From NCBI RefSeq assembly GCF_035762065.1, contig NZ_DASTPW010000043.1:148184-212183 (forward strand): DNA of 64,000 nt, given 5' to 3'. Origin of the DNA: Methylibium sp035762065. GTDB taxonomy: Bacteria > Pseudomonadota > Gammaproteobacteria > Burkholderiales > Burkholderiaceae_C. The notes under the pieces are model-generated. The model was not told the DNA's origin. It worked only from the letters and a program-made list of their open reading frames with translations, and made no database searches. Within the stretch, counting starts at the first letter, position 1. Each line of letters begins with the position of its first letter. Of the stretch, positions 1-7,540 are shown one piece after another. The position numbers and the translations under genes are program-made.

Positions 1-194
1 TGGGCGTGCCGGTCGTCGTTTCGCGCTCCGGCATCACGCAGATGGGGCTGCAGCTGGCCGAACGGCTCGGCCTCACGCTGTTCGGCCGGGCGATCAACAA
101 GCGTTTCCTGTGCTACTGCGGCTTCGAGCGCTTTGACGCGGAGCCGGCGCTCGCCCTTCAGCCTGCGCCGGCGGCGCGCGATCCCGCCGCCTGA
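1..194 (+). CDS. fdhD: FdhD, sulfur carrier for formate dehydrogenase (3' end only)
   Basis: Only about the last 63 codons are present; the gene starts before the window. The visible end carries the FdhD C-terminal pattern: a segment SRSGITQMGLQLAERLGLTL followed by GRAINKRFLCYCGFERF, then an Ala/Pro tail. FdhD passes sulfur from a cysteine desulfurase to the molybdenum bis-MGD cofactor and is needed for formate dehydrogenase activity in the cytoplasm. It converges with the SBF-type gene on the other strand and overlaps its end by 37 bases. The assignment rests on a short tail, so it is likely but not certain. Confidence 0.7.
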   Translation, partial: GVPVVVSRSGITQMGLQLAERLGLTLFGRAINKRFLCYCGFERFDAEPALALQPAPAARDPAA

Positions 195-676
195 GCGTGC
201 CCGCGGCGCAGCACGAGCAAGCCGAAGACCGCGGCCGTCAGGTACATGCTGATCGAGTAGCCGGCCGCCGGCAACTGCAGCGGCACGACCTGCCCGCTCG
301 CCGCGAAGTGCGCGATCGCGGCATTGGCGATCAGCGGCAGCGTCACGATCGACAGCAGCGTGTTGATCGCGGTCAGCGAGATGTTCATCGCCACGTTGCC
401 GCCGAACAGATGACCGAAAAGGTTGGCCGACACGCCACCCGGCGATGCGGCAAGCAGCATCAGCCCGATCGCGTAGACCGGCCGCACGCCGAGCAGCGCG
501 ATCAGCGCCCAGCAGCCCAGCGGCAGCAGCAGCGTCTGCAGCGCGAGCGCCAGCGCGACGGCCTTCGGGTGGTGACGCAGGCGCGCGAAGTCGGCCGGCT
601 TCAGCGACAAGCCGAGCCCGAACATCACCAGGGCGAGCGCGACGAAGAGCGCCTGCGTGATCACGGCGGTGGACAT
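158..676 (-). CDS. Bile acid:sodium symporter (SBF) family protein, shortened
   Basis: The 172-residue protein starts MSTAVITQALFVALALVMFG and has about five hydrophobic segments. The stretch PGGVSANLFGHLFGGNVAMN followed by ISLTAINTLLSIVTLPLIAN is typical of the first half of SBF/YocS-type secondary transporters. The family usually has about 290-330 residues and 8-10 membrane segments. Here the sequence jumps after QVVPLQ to LPAAGYSISMYLTAAVFGLL, which resembles the last membrane segment of the family, so the middle of the protein seems to be missing in frame. It probably cannot transport in this form. The start is the first Met after an upstream stretch of random-looking frame. The substrate is unknown. 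Confidence 0.7.
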   Translation of the reverse strand: MSTAVITQALFVALALVMFGLGLSLKPADFARLRHHPKAVALALALQTLLLPLGCWALIALLGVRPVYAIGLMLLAASPGGVSANLFGHLFGGNVAMNISLTAINTLLSIVTLPLIANAAIAHFAASGQVVPLQLPAAGYSISMYLTAAVFGLLVLRRGHAQAAGSRAAGAG

Positions 677-759
677 GCTCGTCTCCTCGCGCCGTGAACA
701 CGGCGCGTCATGGGCGGACCGGGTGCTTCGCGCGGCGCGTCGTGCGGCGTGAAGCGCAA

Positions 760-1290
760 TCAGGTGCGCGCGGCGCCCAGGTCGCGCAGGTGCGTCGGCC
801 CCGCGCGGCGTTCCACCTCGGCGAGCAGCGGGCGGTTCCAGCCGAGCGCGAACATCACCTCGGCCACCACGAACATCGGGCCGATCATCAGGCCGGTGAG
901 GTCGTCGACGAAGGCCGGCTTGCGGCCTTCGTAGTGGTGGCCGACGAACTGGATCACCCAGCCGGCGACGAAGAGGCCGATGCCGGTGCCGAGCCAGGTC
1001 GCGGTGCCGGCCGCCGCGATCGAGCCGGCCGCGACCACCATCGCGACCATGATCGCCGTCGTCGCCACGCCGAGCGGCAGCGCGCCGCGCGTCAGGTACC
1101 ACAGCGCGCTCGCCGCGAGCACCAGCCATGCCGGCGACAGCGCGAACCCGGCGAGCTCGAAGCCCGGCCGCGACAGCAGGATGCACACCGCGAACACGAT
1201 CATCGGCACGCCGACCAGATGGGTCGCGATGTTGCGGCGGTCACGGTGGTAGGCCGCGTAGTCGGCGAGCAGCTCGGTGGCGTTGCGCAT
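760..1290 (-). CDS. DUF962 / Mpo1-like membrane protein
   Basis: The protein has 176 residues. Its N-terminus MRNATELLADYAAYHRDRRN and the pair HLVGVPMIVF ... WVIQFVGHHYEGRKPA match the DUF962 family, which includes yeast Mpo1, a 2-hydroxy fatty acid dioxygenase of the ER membrane. The conserved histidines H15, H24 and the HH of GHHYEGRKPA are kept and could bind iron as in Mpo1. Four hydrophobic segments are visible. The bacterial role is not established. An inverted repeat lies about 65 bases upstream of the start and may serve as its operator. Confidence 0.8.
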   Translation of the reverse strand: MRNATELLADYAAYHRDRRNIATHLVGVPMIVFAVCILLSRPGFELAGFALSPAWLVLAASALWYLTRGALPLGVATTAIMVAMVVAAGSIAAAGTATWLGTGIGLFVAGWVIQFVGHHYEGRKPAFVDDLTGLMIGPMFVVAEVMFALGWNRPLLAEVERRAGPTHLRDLGAART

Positions 1291-1355
1291 CGCGTCTCCT
1301 GGTGGGCGCGTGGTGGCCTCAAACGAAGACGATGCTAGGCCGCACGGCCGGCGAT

Positions 1356-1377
1356 GACTGTCAAAACCTCGACAGTC
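1356..1377 (-). promoter_or_regulatory. Inverted repeat GACTGTC-N8-GACAGTC upstream of the DUF962 gene
   Basis: A perfect 7-base inverted repeat with an 8-base AT-rich spacer in a 110-base gap between two minus-strand genes. On the minus strand it contains TTGACA, a perfect -35 hexamer; the nearest -10-like TAGCAT is 21 bases downstream, longer than usual. A repressor operator overlapping a promoter, or a small hairpin, would both fit. No regulator gene is adjacent. Confidence 0.4.
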
Positions 1378-1400
1378 GCGGACCTTCGCCGGCAGGCGAC

Positions 1401-2111
1401 TCAGGCCTCGGGCCGCTTGAGGATCTGCAGCCCGCGCTGCACCGCCGCCCGCGCGACGAAGGCCCCGAGCACGCGCCGCACGTTCGGGAAGTCGTCGATG
1501 CCGACCAGCTCGCCGGCGCCGTAGAAGCCGACCAGGTTGTTGATCCAAGGGAAGGTGGCGATGTCGGCGATCGAGTAGGCGTCGCCGAGGATCCACGCGC
1601 GGCCGTCGAGCTGTTTGTCGAGCACGCCGAGCAGCCGCTTCGATTCGGCGACGTAGCGGTCGCGCGGGCGCTTGTCCTCGTAATCCTTGCCGGCGAACTT
1701 ATGGAAGAAGCCGAGCTGGCCGAACATCGGCCCGATGCCGCCCATCTGGAACATCACCCACTGCAGCGCCCGGTAGCGCCCGGCCGGGTCGGCGGGCAGC
1801 AGCTGGCCGGTCTTTTCCGCCAGGTAGACCAGGATGGCGCCCGACTCGAACAGCGCCAGCGGCTGCCCGCCCGGCCCGTCCGGATCGAGGATCGCCGGGA
1901 TCTTGTTGTTCGGGTTCAGCGAAAGGAATTCGGGCGAGGTCTGGTCGTTCGCGTCGAAGCGCACCAGGTGCGGCTCGTACGGCAGGCCGGTCTCTTCCAG
2001 AAAGATCGACACCTTCACGCCGTTGGGCGTGTTGAGCGAATAGAGCTGCAGACGCTCGGGGTGCTTCGCGGGCCACTTGCGGGTGATGGGGAAGGCGCTG
2101 AGGTCGGCCAT
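1401..2111 (-). CDS. Glutathione S-transferase family protein (YghU/YfcG type)
   Basis: The 236-residue protein has an N-terminal thioredoxin-fold domain (residues about 20-105) with LYSLNTPNGVKVSIFLEETG and LNPNNKIPAI, followed by ALFESGAILVYLAEKTG, the Glu-Ser pair that binds the glutathione gamma-glutamyl group. The C-terminal all-helical domain has SIADIATFPWI, the usual N-capping motif. The TPNG segment is typical of the YfcG/YghU group, which reduces disulfides with two bound glutathiones rather than conjugating xenobiotics. The length lies between YfcG (about 215) and YghU (about 290). The protein is cytoplasmic; the natural substrate is unknown. Confidence 0.85.
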   Translation of the reverse strand: MADLSAFPITRKWPAKHPERLQLYSLNTPNGVKVSIFLEETGLPYEPHLVRFDANDQTSPEFLSLNPNNKIPAILDPDGPGGQPLALFESGAILVYLAEKTGQLLPADPAGRYRALQWVMFQMGGIGPMFGQLGFFHKFAGKDYEDKRPRDRYVAESKRLLGVLDKQLDGRAWILGDAYSIADIATFPWINNLVGFYGAGELVGIDDFPNVRRVLGAFVARAAVQRGLQILKRPEA

Positions 2112-2235
2112 GCACGACTCCGAAGGCGGTGATGACGGCGCATTCTTGAAGCTCGCCGATGGCCCGGCGCGACGAGGGCCTTCGAGCGCCGCCGCGGGTC
2201 ACGCCTGCCCACGCCCTCGGCGGCACACTCGGCGC

Positions 2236-2976
2236 ATGACGCTCGGCCTGCATGCCGCCCTCGCCAGCGACGCCTGGTTCGCCGGCTGCGATCCCGCGCT
2301 GCGCGACGAGCTGCTGCGCCTGGCGCAGCCGCGCTCCCTGGCGCCCGGCGGCTCGCTGTTCCGCAAGGGCGAGGACGCCGAAGGCCTGTGCTGCGTGACG
2401 GCCGGCGCGTTGCGCATCGGCAGCCTGCAGGCCGACGGCAGCGAACAGCTGCTCGGCTACCTCGAGCCCTACCAGTGGTTCGGCGAGATCTCCCTGATCG
2501 ACGGCGAGCCGCGCACGCACACGGCCACGGCCGACGGGCCGACGACGGTGCTGCTCGCGCCGCAGCCGGCGCTGCTCGCGTGGCTCGACCGCCACCCGGC
2601 CTGCTGGCGCGATGTGGCGCGCCTCGCCTGCGCGAAGCTGCGACTGAGCTTCGGTGTGCTCGAGGACATCGCGGTGCTGCCGCTCGAGCAGCGGCTGGCG
2701 AAGCGGCTCTGGCTCGTCGCCACCGGCTACGGCGCACGCGGCGAAGCGCCGGTGCGCCGGCTCGTGCGGCTGCCGCAGGAGCAGCTCGCGCTGATGCTGG
2801 GCGTGAGCCGCCAGAGCGCCAACAAGGCCTTGCGGGCGCTGGAGAAGGCCGGCGTGATCGCGCTGCACTACGGCGCGATCGAGCTGCTGCAGCCCGAGGC
2901 CTTGCACAGCGCCGGCGGGCTGCCGGCGCAGGGTGCCACGGCACAATCGCGCCCTTGTGGAGAGGGCGTGCGATGA
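2236..2976 (+). CDS. Crp/Fnr family transcriptional regulator
   Basis: The 246-residue protein has an N-terminal cyclic-nucleotide-binding fold (about 15-125) with GGSLFRKGEDAEGLCCVTAG and GEISLIDGEPRTHTATA, and a C-terminal winged helix with PQEQLALMLGVSRQSANKAL as recognition helix. The sensory pocket matches the cAMP-type fold in outline, and no Fnr-like cysteine cluster is present, so the ligand is unknown. The chosen ATG gives a normal family length; an upstream in-frame start would add about 53 unrelated residues. The stop overlaps the dcd start as ATGA, so the two genes are translationally coupled. The last 20 or so residues look like a non-conserved tail. Confidence 0.85.
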   Translation: MTLGLHAALASDAWFAGCDPALRDELLRLAQPRSLAPGGSLFRKGEDAEGLCCVTAGALRIGSLQADGSEQLLGYLEPYQWFGEISLIDGEPRTHTATADGPTTVLLAPQPALLAWLDRHPACWRDVARLACAKLRLSFGVLEDIAVLPLEQRLAKRLWLVATGYGARGEAPVRRLVRLPQEQLALMLGVSRQSANKALRALEKAGVIALHYGAIELLQPEALHSAGGLPAQGATAQSRPCGEGVR

Positions 2977-3542
2977 GCATCAAGAGCGACAAGTGGATCC
3001 GCCGCATGGCCGAGCAGCACGGGATGATCGAGCCGTTCGAGCCGGGCCAGGTGCGCCATGCTTCCGACGGCCACAAGATCGTGAGCTACGGCACCAGCAG
3101 CTACGGCTACGACATCCGCTGCGCGCCCGAATTCAAGGTCTTCACCAACATCTATTCGACGGTGGTGGACCCGAAGGCCTTCGACGAGAGGAGCTTCGTC
3201 GACATCGAGGCCGACGTCTGCATCATCCCGCCCAACAGCTTCGCGCTGGCACGCACCGTCGAGTACTTCCGCATCCCGCGCAACGTGCTGACGATCTGCC
3301 TGGGCAAGAGCACCTACGCCCGCTGCGGGATCATCGTGAACGTCACGCCCTTCGAGCCCGAGTGGGAAGGCTTCGTGACGCTCGAATTCAGCAACACGAC
3401 GCCGCTGCCCGCGAAGATCTACGCGGGCGAAGGCTGCGCGCAGGTACTGTTCTTCGAAAGCGACGAGGTCTGCGAGACGAGCTACAAAGACCGCGGCGGC
3501 AAATACCAAGGGCAACGGGGGGTCACGTTGCCCAAAACCTGA
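2973..3542 (+). CDS. dcd: dCTP deaminase
   Basis: The 189-residue protein starts MSIKSDKWIRRMAEQHGMIE and has the trimeric dUTPase-fold signature GKSTYARCGIIVNVTPFEPE with the catalytic Glu in PFEPEWEG. The length is normal for the family. It converts dCTP to dUTP in the cytoplasm, the main route to dTMP in many Proteobacteria. It starts inside the stop codon of the upstream Crp-type regulator. No tail or insertion suggests the bifunctional deaminase/dUTPase form. Confidence 0.97.
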   Translation: MSIKSDKWIRRMAEQHGMIEPFEPGQVRHASDGHKIVSYGTSSYGYDIRCAPEFKVFTNIYSTVVDPKAFDERSFVDIEADVCIIPPNSFALARTVEYFRIPRNVLTICLGKSTYARCGIIVNVTPFEPEWEGFVTLEFSNTTPLPAKIYAGEGCAQVLFFESDEVCETSYKDRGGKYQGQRGVTLPKT

Positions 3543-3743
3543 TTGCCGGCGGGGCGTGACGCGGCCCGAGGCCCGAGCGGCTTGTAGGAAGCCGGCTGAC
3601 GTGCCGCGTCGGCCGGCGCCCGGCAAGCGTGCAACTGCGCCGTCTTGCCCGGGCTGATCGAGTCCTTGCCGCGCGGGTGCACGCCCACACTGGCTCCATC
3701 GAAGTGCCACCGACCCTCGGTGCGCCGATCGATGGAGCCACCG

Positions 3744-4097
3744 ATGAGCCGACGCCCGCCTGCCACCCACGACGACGACCGCGCGACGATGCCGGCCGAA
3801 CTGCTGACCGAGTTCTGCGACGCGGCCTTCCGCGACGACGAGATGCTCGGCGTCGACCCGCTCGACGCGGTGATGCCCGCGCCGACCCTGCCGCGCGCCG
3901 ACCTCTGGTCGATCGGCCGCTTCAAGGAGCTGATGGCCGCCGAAGGCTGGGCGGTCCAGACCGCGCGGATGATCTTCGACCGCCTGTACGCGCACGAGCG
4001 CATCGCGCTCGGCCACACCAGCGCGAGCCCCGAACTGCGCGCGATCGCGCTCGAACTCTTCCGCAGCCTGCACGCGCGCGACGGCCTCGAACACTGA
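3744..4097 (+). CDS. Hypothetical protein, 117 residues
   Basis: I do not recognise this protein. It starts MSRRPPATHDDDRA after a GGAG motif five bases upstream, which is why this start is preferred over one 33 codons earlier. The rest is soluble and largely helical, with a central part LPRADLWSIGRFKELMAAEG and WAVQTARMIFDRLYAHERIA, and conserved-looking Trp residues. There is no signal peptide or membrane segment. Base composition matches its neighbours. It stands alone between dcd and a metallopeptidase gene. Confidence 0.6.
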   Translation: MSRRPPATHDDDRATMPAELLTEFCDAAFRDDEMLGVDPLDAVMPAPTLPRADLWSIGRFKELMAAEGWAVQTARMIFDRLYAHERIALGHTSASPELRAIALELFRSLHARDGLEH

Positions 4098-4170
4098 CGG
4101 GCGCGCCGCAGACGGCGCCTCGATCTCCGCGCGTACCATCGTCCGGCACCGTCGTGCCGGGGAGACGCGC

Positions 4171-5049
4171 ATGAAGTGGGAAGGCGAAGAGGGCAGCGCC
4201 AACGTCGAGGACCGGCGCGGTCAGGGTGGCCGCGGCTTCGGCGGCCTGCCGATCGGGGGACGCGGCATCGGGCTCGGCATGGTGGCGATCGCGCTGGTCG
4301 CGAGCCTCGTCTTCGGCGTCAATCCGCTGACGGTGCTGAGCCTGCTCGGCGGCGGCGGTGGACCGGGCGTGCAGGTTTCGCAAGAGCCGGCGCAGGCACC
4401 GCCGGCGAACGATCCCCAGGCGCAATTCGTCTCGGTCGTGCTGCGCAGCACCGAGCAGGTCTGGGAGCAGGTGTTCCGCCAGGGCCAGGCGCAGTACCAG
4501 CCGCCGCGACTGGTGCTGTTCCGCGGCGCGACACCCACCGCCTGCGGCACCGGGCAGTCGGCGATGGGGCCGTTCTACTGCCCCGGCGACCAGCAGGTCT
4601 ACATCGACCTCGACTTCTTCGACACGCTCAAGCAGCGCCTCGGCGCGCCCGGGGATTTCGCCCAGGCCTATGTCATCGCGCACGAGGTCGGCCACCACGT
4701 GCAGAACCTGCTGGGCATCAGCGAGAAAGTCGAGGCCGCGCGCCGCAGCGGCAACGAACGCCAGGCCAACGCGATGAGCGTGCGGCTTGAACTGCAGGCC
4801 GATTGCTTCGCCGGCGTGTGGGGCAACCGGTCGCAGCAGGCCAAGCAGTGGCTCGATCAGGGCGACGTCGAAGAGGCGCTGAACGCGGCCGCCAAGATCG
4901 GCGACGACACGCTGCAGAAGCGCAGCCGCGGCGTGGTCGTGCCGGAAAGCTTCACCCACGGCAGCAGCGCGCAGCGCATGCAGTGGTTCAAGCGCGGCTT
5001 CCAGTCGGGGCAGGTGGCCGACTGCAACACCTTCGAGGGCGCCGGCTGA
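4171..5049 (+). CDS. Neutral zinc metallopeptidase, YpfJ/KPN_02809 family
   Basis: The 292-residue protein has a short Gly/Arg-rich cytoplasmic head, one membrane segment (about 30-55, GLGMVAIALVASLVFGV), a Gly/Pro linker, and a zinc peptidase domain with HEVGHHVQNLLG (HExxH) near residue 171 and a downstream ELQADCFAGVW that supplies a further acidic ligand. The head MKWEGEEGSANVEDRRG is typical of the family. It is probably anchored in the inner membrane with its catalytic domain in the periplasm. The natural substrate is not known. Confidence 0.88.
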   Translation: MKWEGEEGSANVEDRRGQGGRGFGGLPIGGRGIGLGMVAIALVASLVFGVNPLTVLSLLGGGGGPGVQVSQEPAQAPPANDPQAQFVSVVLRSTEQVWEQVFRQGQAQYQPPRLVLFRGATPTACGTGQSAMGPFYCPGDQQVYIDLDFFDTLKQRLGAPGDFAQAYVIAHEVGHHVQNLLGISEKVEAARRSGNERQANAMSVRLELQADCFAGVWGNRSQQAKQWLDQGDVEEALNAAAKIGDDTLQKRSRGVVVPESFTHGSSAQRMQWFKRGFQSGQVADCNTFEGAG

Positions 5050-5073
5050 GCCGCTGCGCGACGGGAAGCGCGG

Positions 5074-6261
5074 TCACGGCGCCGCGTCGAACAGGCTCGG
5101 CGTGTACGGCGCGGGCGGCTCGGCCACCTTCGGCGGCAGCACATCGGCGCGGCGCAGCGACGCGACGCGCACGCCGAGCAGGCGCAGCCGCCGTTCGAGC
5201 GGCGCGCGCTTCAGGCAGGCGCCGGCGGCACGGCGGATCGTCGCCGCGTCGTCGGTTGGCTCGGCGAGCGTCGTGTCGCGCGTGACGATGCGGAAGTCGT
5301 CGAAGCGCAGCTTGATGCCGATCGACCTGCCCACGTAGCCCTTGCGCCGCAGGTCGCCCGCGACCTGCTCGCACAGCTTGGTGAAGATCGCGCCCAGCTC
5401 CACGCGGTCGCCGCGCGGATGCAGGTCGCGATCGAAGGTGGTTTCGCGGCTCATGCCGACCGGATCGCTGCGCGTGCTGACCGCGCGCTCGTCGCGGCCG
5501 TGCGCCGCCTCGTGCAGCCATGCGCCCTGGCGGCGGCCGAAGTGAGCGAGCAGGAAGGCCGGGTCGGCCGCGGCAAGCTCGCCGATCGTGCGGATGCCCA
5601 GCGCCGCGAGCTTCGCCGCGCACTTCGGCCCGATGCCGTTGATGCGCCGCGCCGGCATCGGCCAGATGCGCGTGGGCAGGTCGTCGAAGCCGAGCAGCGT
5701 CAGGCCGTCCGGCTTGTCGAGCTCCGAGGCGAGCTTGCTGAGCAGCTTGTTCGGCGTGACGCCGATCGAGCAGGTGAGGCCCGTTCGCTCGAACACGCGC
5801 GCCTTGATGTGGCGGGCAATCGCCTCGGCGCGGCGCCACTCGCCGCCGCTGGCCGCCGTGAGGTCGATGTAGATCTCGTCGATGCCGCGGTCCTCGATCA
5901 CCGGCGGCTCGGTGCCGACCACCTCCGCGACCGCCGCCTTGAACAGCCGCGAGTGATGGCGGTAGGCCTCGAAGTCGGTCGGCAGCAGCAGCGCGTCGGG
6001 CGCCAGCGCCGCCGCCTTCATCAGTCCCATGCCGGAGCTCAGGCCGAAAGCGCGGGCGGGGTAGGTCGCGGTCATCACGACGCCGCGGCCCGCGTACTGG
6101 CGCAGCGTCGAGTAGCTGCGGCTGCCGTCGGCGTTCGTCGTCGGCTGGTGGCGCCGCCCGCCGCCGATCACCACCGGCTGGCCGGCCAGCTCCGGGTAGC
6201 GCAGCAGTTCGACCGATGCGTAGAACGCATCCATGTCGAGGTGGGCGATGAGCCGGGACAT
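5074..6261 (-). CDS. dinB: DNA polymerase IV (Y-family, betaproteobacterial variant)
   Basis: The 395-residue protein starts MSRLIAHLDMDAFYASVELL with the catalytic Asp of the palm domain. The second catalytic pair lies in EDRGIDEIYIDL, where most DinB proteins have SIDEAYLD. Compared with E. coli Pol IV it has about 20 extra residues after VVIGGG (RRHQPTTNADGSRSYSTLRQ), seen in a Burkholderiales subgroup. Helix-hairpin-helix (INGIGPKCAAKLAALGI) and little-finger domains follow. The C-terminus YTPSLFDAAP could be a beta-clamp contact. It carries out error-prone translesion synthesis. No LexA box was found by eye. Confidence 0.9.
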   Translation of the reverse strand: MSRLIAHLDMDAFYASVELLRYPELAGQPVVIGGGRRHQPTTNADGSRSYSTLRQYAGRGVVMTATYPARAFGLSSGMGLMKAAALAPDALLLPTDFEAYRHHSRLFKAAVAEVVGTEPPVIEDRGIDEIYIDLTAASGGEWRRAEAIARHIKARVFERTGLTCSIGVTPNKLLSKLASELDKPDGLTLLGFDDLPTRIWPMPARRINGIGPKCAAKLAALGIRTIGELAAADPAFLLAHFGRRQGAWLHEAAHGRDERAVSTRSDPVGMSRETTFDRDLHPRGDRVELGAIFTKLCEQVAGDLRRKGYVGRSIGIKLRFDDFRIVTRDTTLAEPTDDAATIRRAAGACLKRAPLERRLRLLGVRVASLRRADVLPPKVAEPPAPYTPSLFDAAP

Positions 6262-6294
6262 GGCCGGCTCGGCGCAGCGCGTGACGCGCGCGAA

Positions 6295-6642
6295 TCAGCC
6301 GCGGAAGCTGCGCGACAGCTCGTAGAGCTTGCCGCTACGCGCGCCGCTGCGGCAGAACGCGAGCACCGGCTTGGGCAGGCGCTCCAGCAGATCGGCCATC
6401 GCCTTGGCCTGCTCGGGCGTCTGGAAGCCGCCGGCGACCGGCAGGAAGGCGTACTCGAGGCCGGCGGCGCGCGCCGCGGCCTCGATCGAGGCGTTCGTCG
6501 GCTGCTCGGCACCGCCTTCGAAGTCGGGCCGGTTGTTGATCACGCTGCGAAAGCCGGCGGCTGCGGCTGCGGCCATCGCCTCGGGGCGCAGCTGCGGCGC
6601 GGTCGCGATCTCGGCGTTCAGGCGGGTGGCGGGCAGATCCAT
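6295..6642 (-). CDS. TIGR01244 / DUF442 family sulfur transferase or phosphatase
   Basis: The 115-residue protein has the phosphatase-like loop AFCRSGARSGKLYE, a C-x5-R active site as in protein tyrosine phosphatases, and an N-terminal half with GFRSVINNRPDFEGGAEQPT typical of the DUF442 family. Family members occur alone or fused to beta-lactamase-like persulfide dioxygenase domains, which suggests a link to sulfide handling. This copy is stand-alone and full length. It lies 32 bases downstream of the yqeY start region on the same strand. Confidence 0.8.
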   Translation of the reverse strand: MDLPATRLNAEIATAPQLRPEAMAAAAAAGFRSVINNRPDFEGGAEQPTNASIEAAARAAGLEYAFLPVAGGFQTPEQAKAMADLLERLPKPVLAFCRSGARSGKLYELSRSFRG

Positions 6643-6676
6643 GGCGGGCCTCGTCGAGGAAAAAAGCGCCGCGAGC

Positions 6677-7138
6677 TTACTTCGCGAGCACCTGCTTCAC
6701 CGCGACCGAAACCAGTGCCATGTCGGCTTTGCCGGCGAGCCGGGCCTTGACGGCGCCCATTACCCTGCCCATGTCGCCGGGGCCGACTTCCCGCTTCAAT
6801 TCCACGCCCAGCTCGGCCACGATCGCCGCGACCTCGGCCGCGATCTCCGCTTCGCCGAGCCGCTGCGGCAGGTAGGCCTCGAGCACCTTCAACTCGGCGG
6901 TCTCCTTCGCGACCAGGTCGTCGCGCTTGGCCGCGGCGAACTGCGTGATCGAGTCCTTGCGCTGCTTGATCAGCTTGTCCACCAGCGCGACGGCCTGCGC
7001 GTCGTCCACCTCGATGCGCTCGTCGACTTCCTTCTGCTTGATCGCCGCCAGCAGCAGCCGGATCGTGCCCAGGCGCTCGGCGTCCTTGGCGCGCATGGCG
7101 TCCTTCATGTCGTCGGTGATGCGTTGCTTGAGGCTCAT
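6677..7138 (-). CDS. yqeY: GatB/YqeY domain protein
   Basis: The 153-residue protein begins MSLKQRITDDMKDAMRAKDA and continues with LGTIRLLLAAIKQKEVDERI, the standard YqeY start. The C-terminal half (about 95-150) is the helical tail shared with GatB, VGPGDMGRVMGAVKARLAGK. In GatB this domain contacts tRNA; the role of free YqeY is unproven. It lies directly after rpsU on the minus strand, a common order in Proteobacteria (rpsU-yqeY-dnaG). Confidence 0.92.
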   Translation of the reverse strand: MSLKQRITDDMKDAMRAKDAERLGTIRLLLAAIKQKEVDERIEVDDAQAVALVDKLIKQRKDSITQFAAAKRDDLVAKETAELKVLEAYLPQRLGEAEIAAEVAAIVAELGVELKREVGPGDMGRVMGAVKARLAGKADMALVSVAVKQVLAK

Positions 7139-7157
7139 GGCGTGGGTCCAGAAACGA

Positions 7158-7182
7158 CACAGCCCGCGCGGGGCGGGCTGTG
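7158..7182 (-). terminator. Hairpin between rpsU and yqeY
   Basis: A perfect 10-base-pair stem (CACAGCCCGC / GCGGGCTGTG) with a 5-base loop. On the minus strand it is followed by TCGTTTCT, a weak U-tract. It probably acts as a partial terminator or attenuator that keeps rpsU expression above that of yqeY. Confidence 0.65.
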
Positions 7183-7222
7183 CCGATGAAGCGGGGCGAA
7201 AAACCGAAAACGAACTCGAGGG

Positions 7223-7435
7223 TCAGTACAGCTTCTTCGGAAGCTGCATGCTGCGAACGCGCTTGAAGTGGCGCTTCACAGCGGCCGCCTTCTTGCGCTT
7301 GCGCTCGGCGGTGGGCTTTTCGTAGAACTCGCGGGCACGCAGGTCCGTCAGCAGGCCGATCTTCTCGATCGTGCGCTTGAAGCGGCGCAGCGCGACGTCG
7401 AAAGGCTCGTTCTCTTTGACGCGGATGGTGGTCAT
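7223..7435 (-). CDS. rpsU: 30S ribosomal protein S21
   Basis: The 70-residue basic protein MTTIRVKENEPFDVALRRFK ... KRHFKRVRSMQLPKKLY is a normal-length bacterial S21. It binds near the 3' end of 16S rRNA in the small subunit and helps initiation. The ATG at the listed start is preferred over an in-frame start 21 codons earlier because the family begins exactly here. A hairpin follows the stop. Confidence 0.97.
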   Translation of the reverse strand: MTTIRVKENEPFDVALRRFKRTIEKIGLLTDLRAREFYEKPTAERKRKKAAAVKRHFKRVRSMQLPKKLY

Positions 7436-7540
7436 GTCGCGGGGGTTCCTCGGTTTTTCGCGAAGGGCGGAGTATAGCCACCGGCTCCCGCGAGGCACAG
7501 CGGGCGCGGTGCGGCCGGCATCACGTCCGGGCGGGACGAG

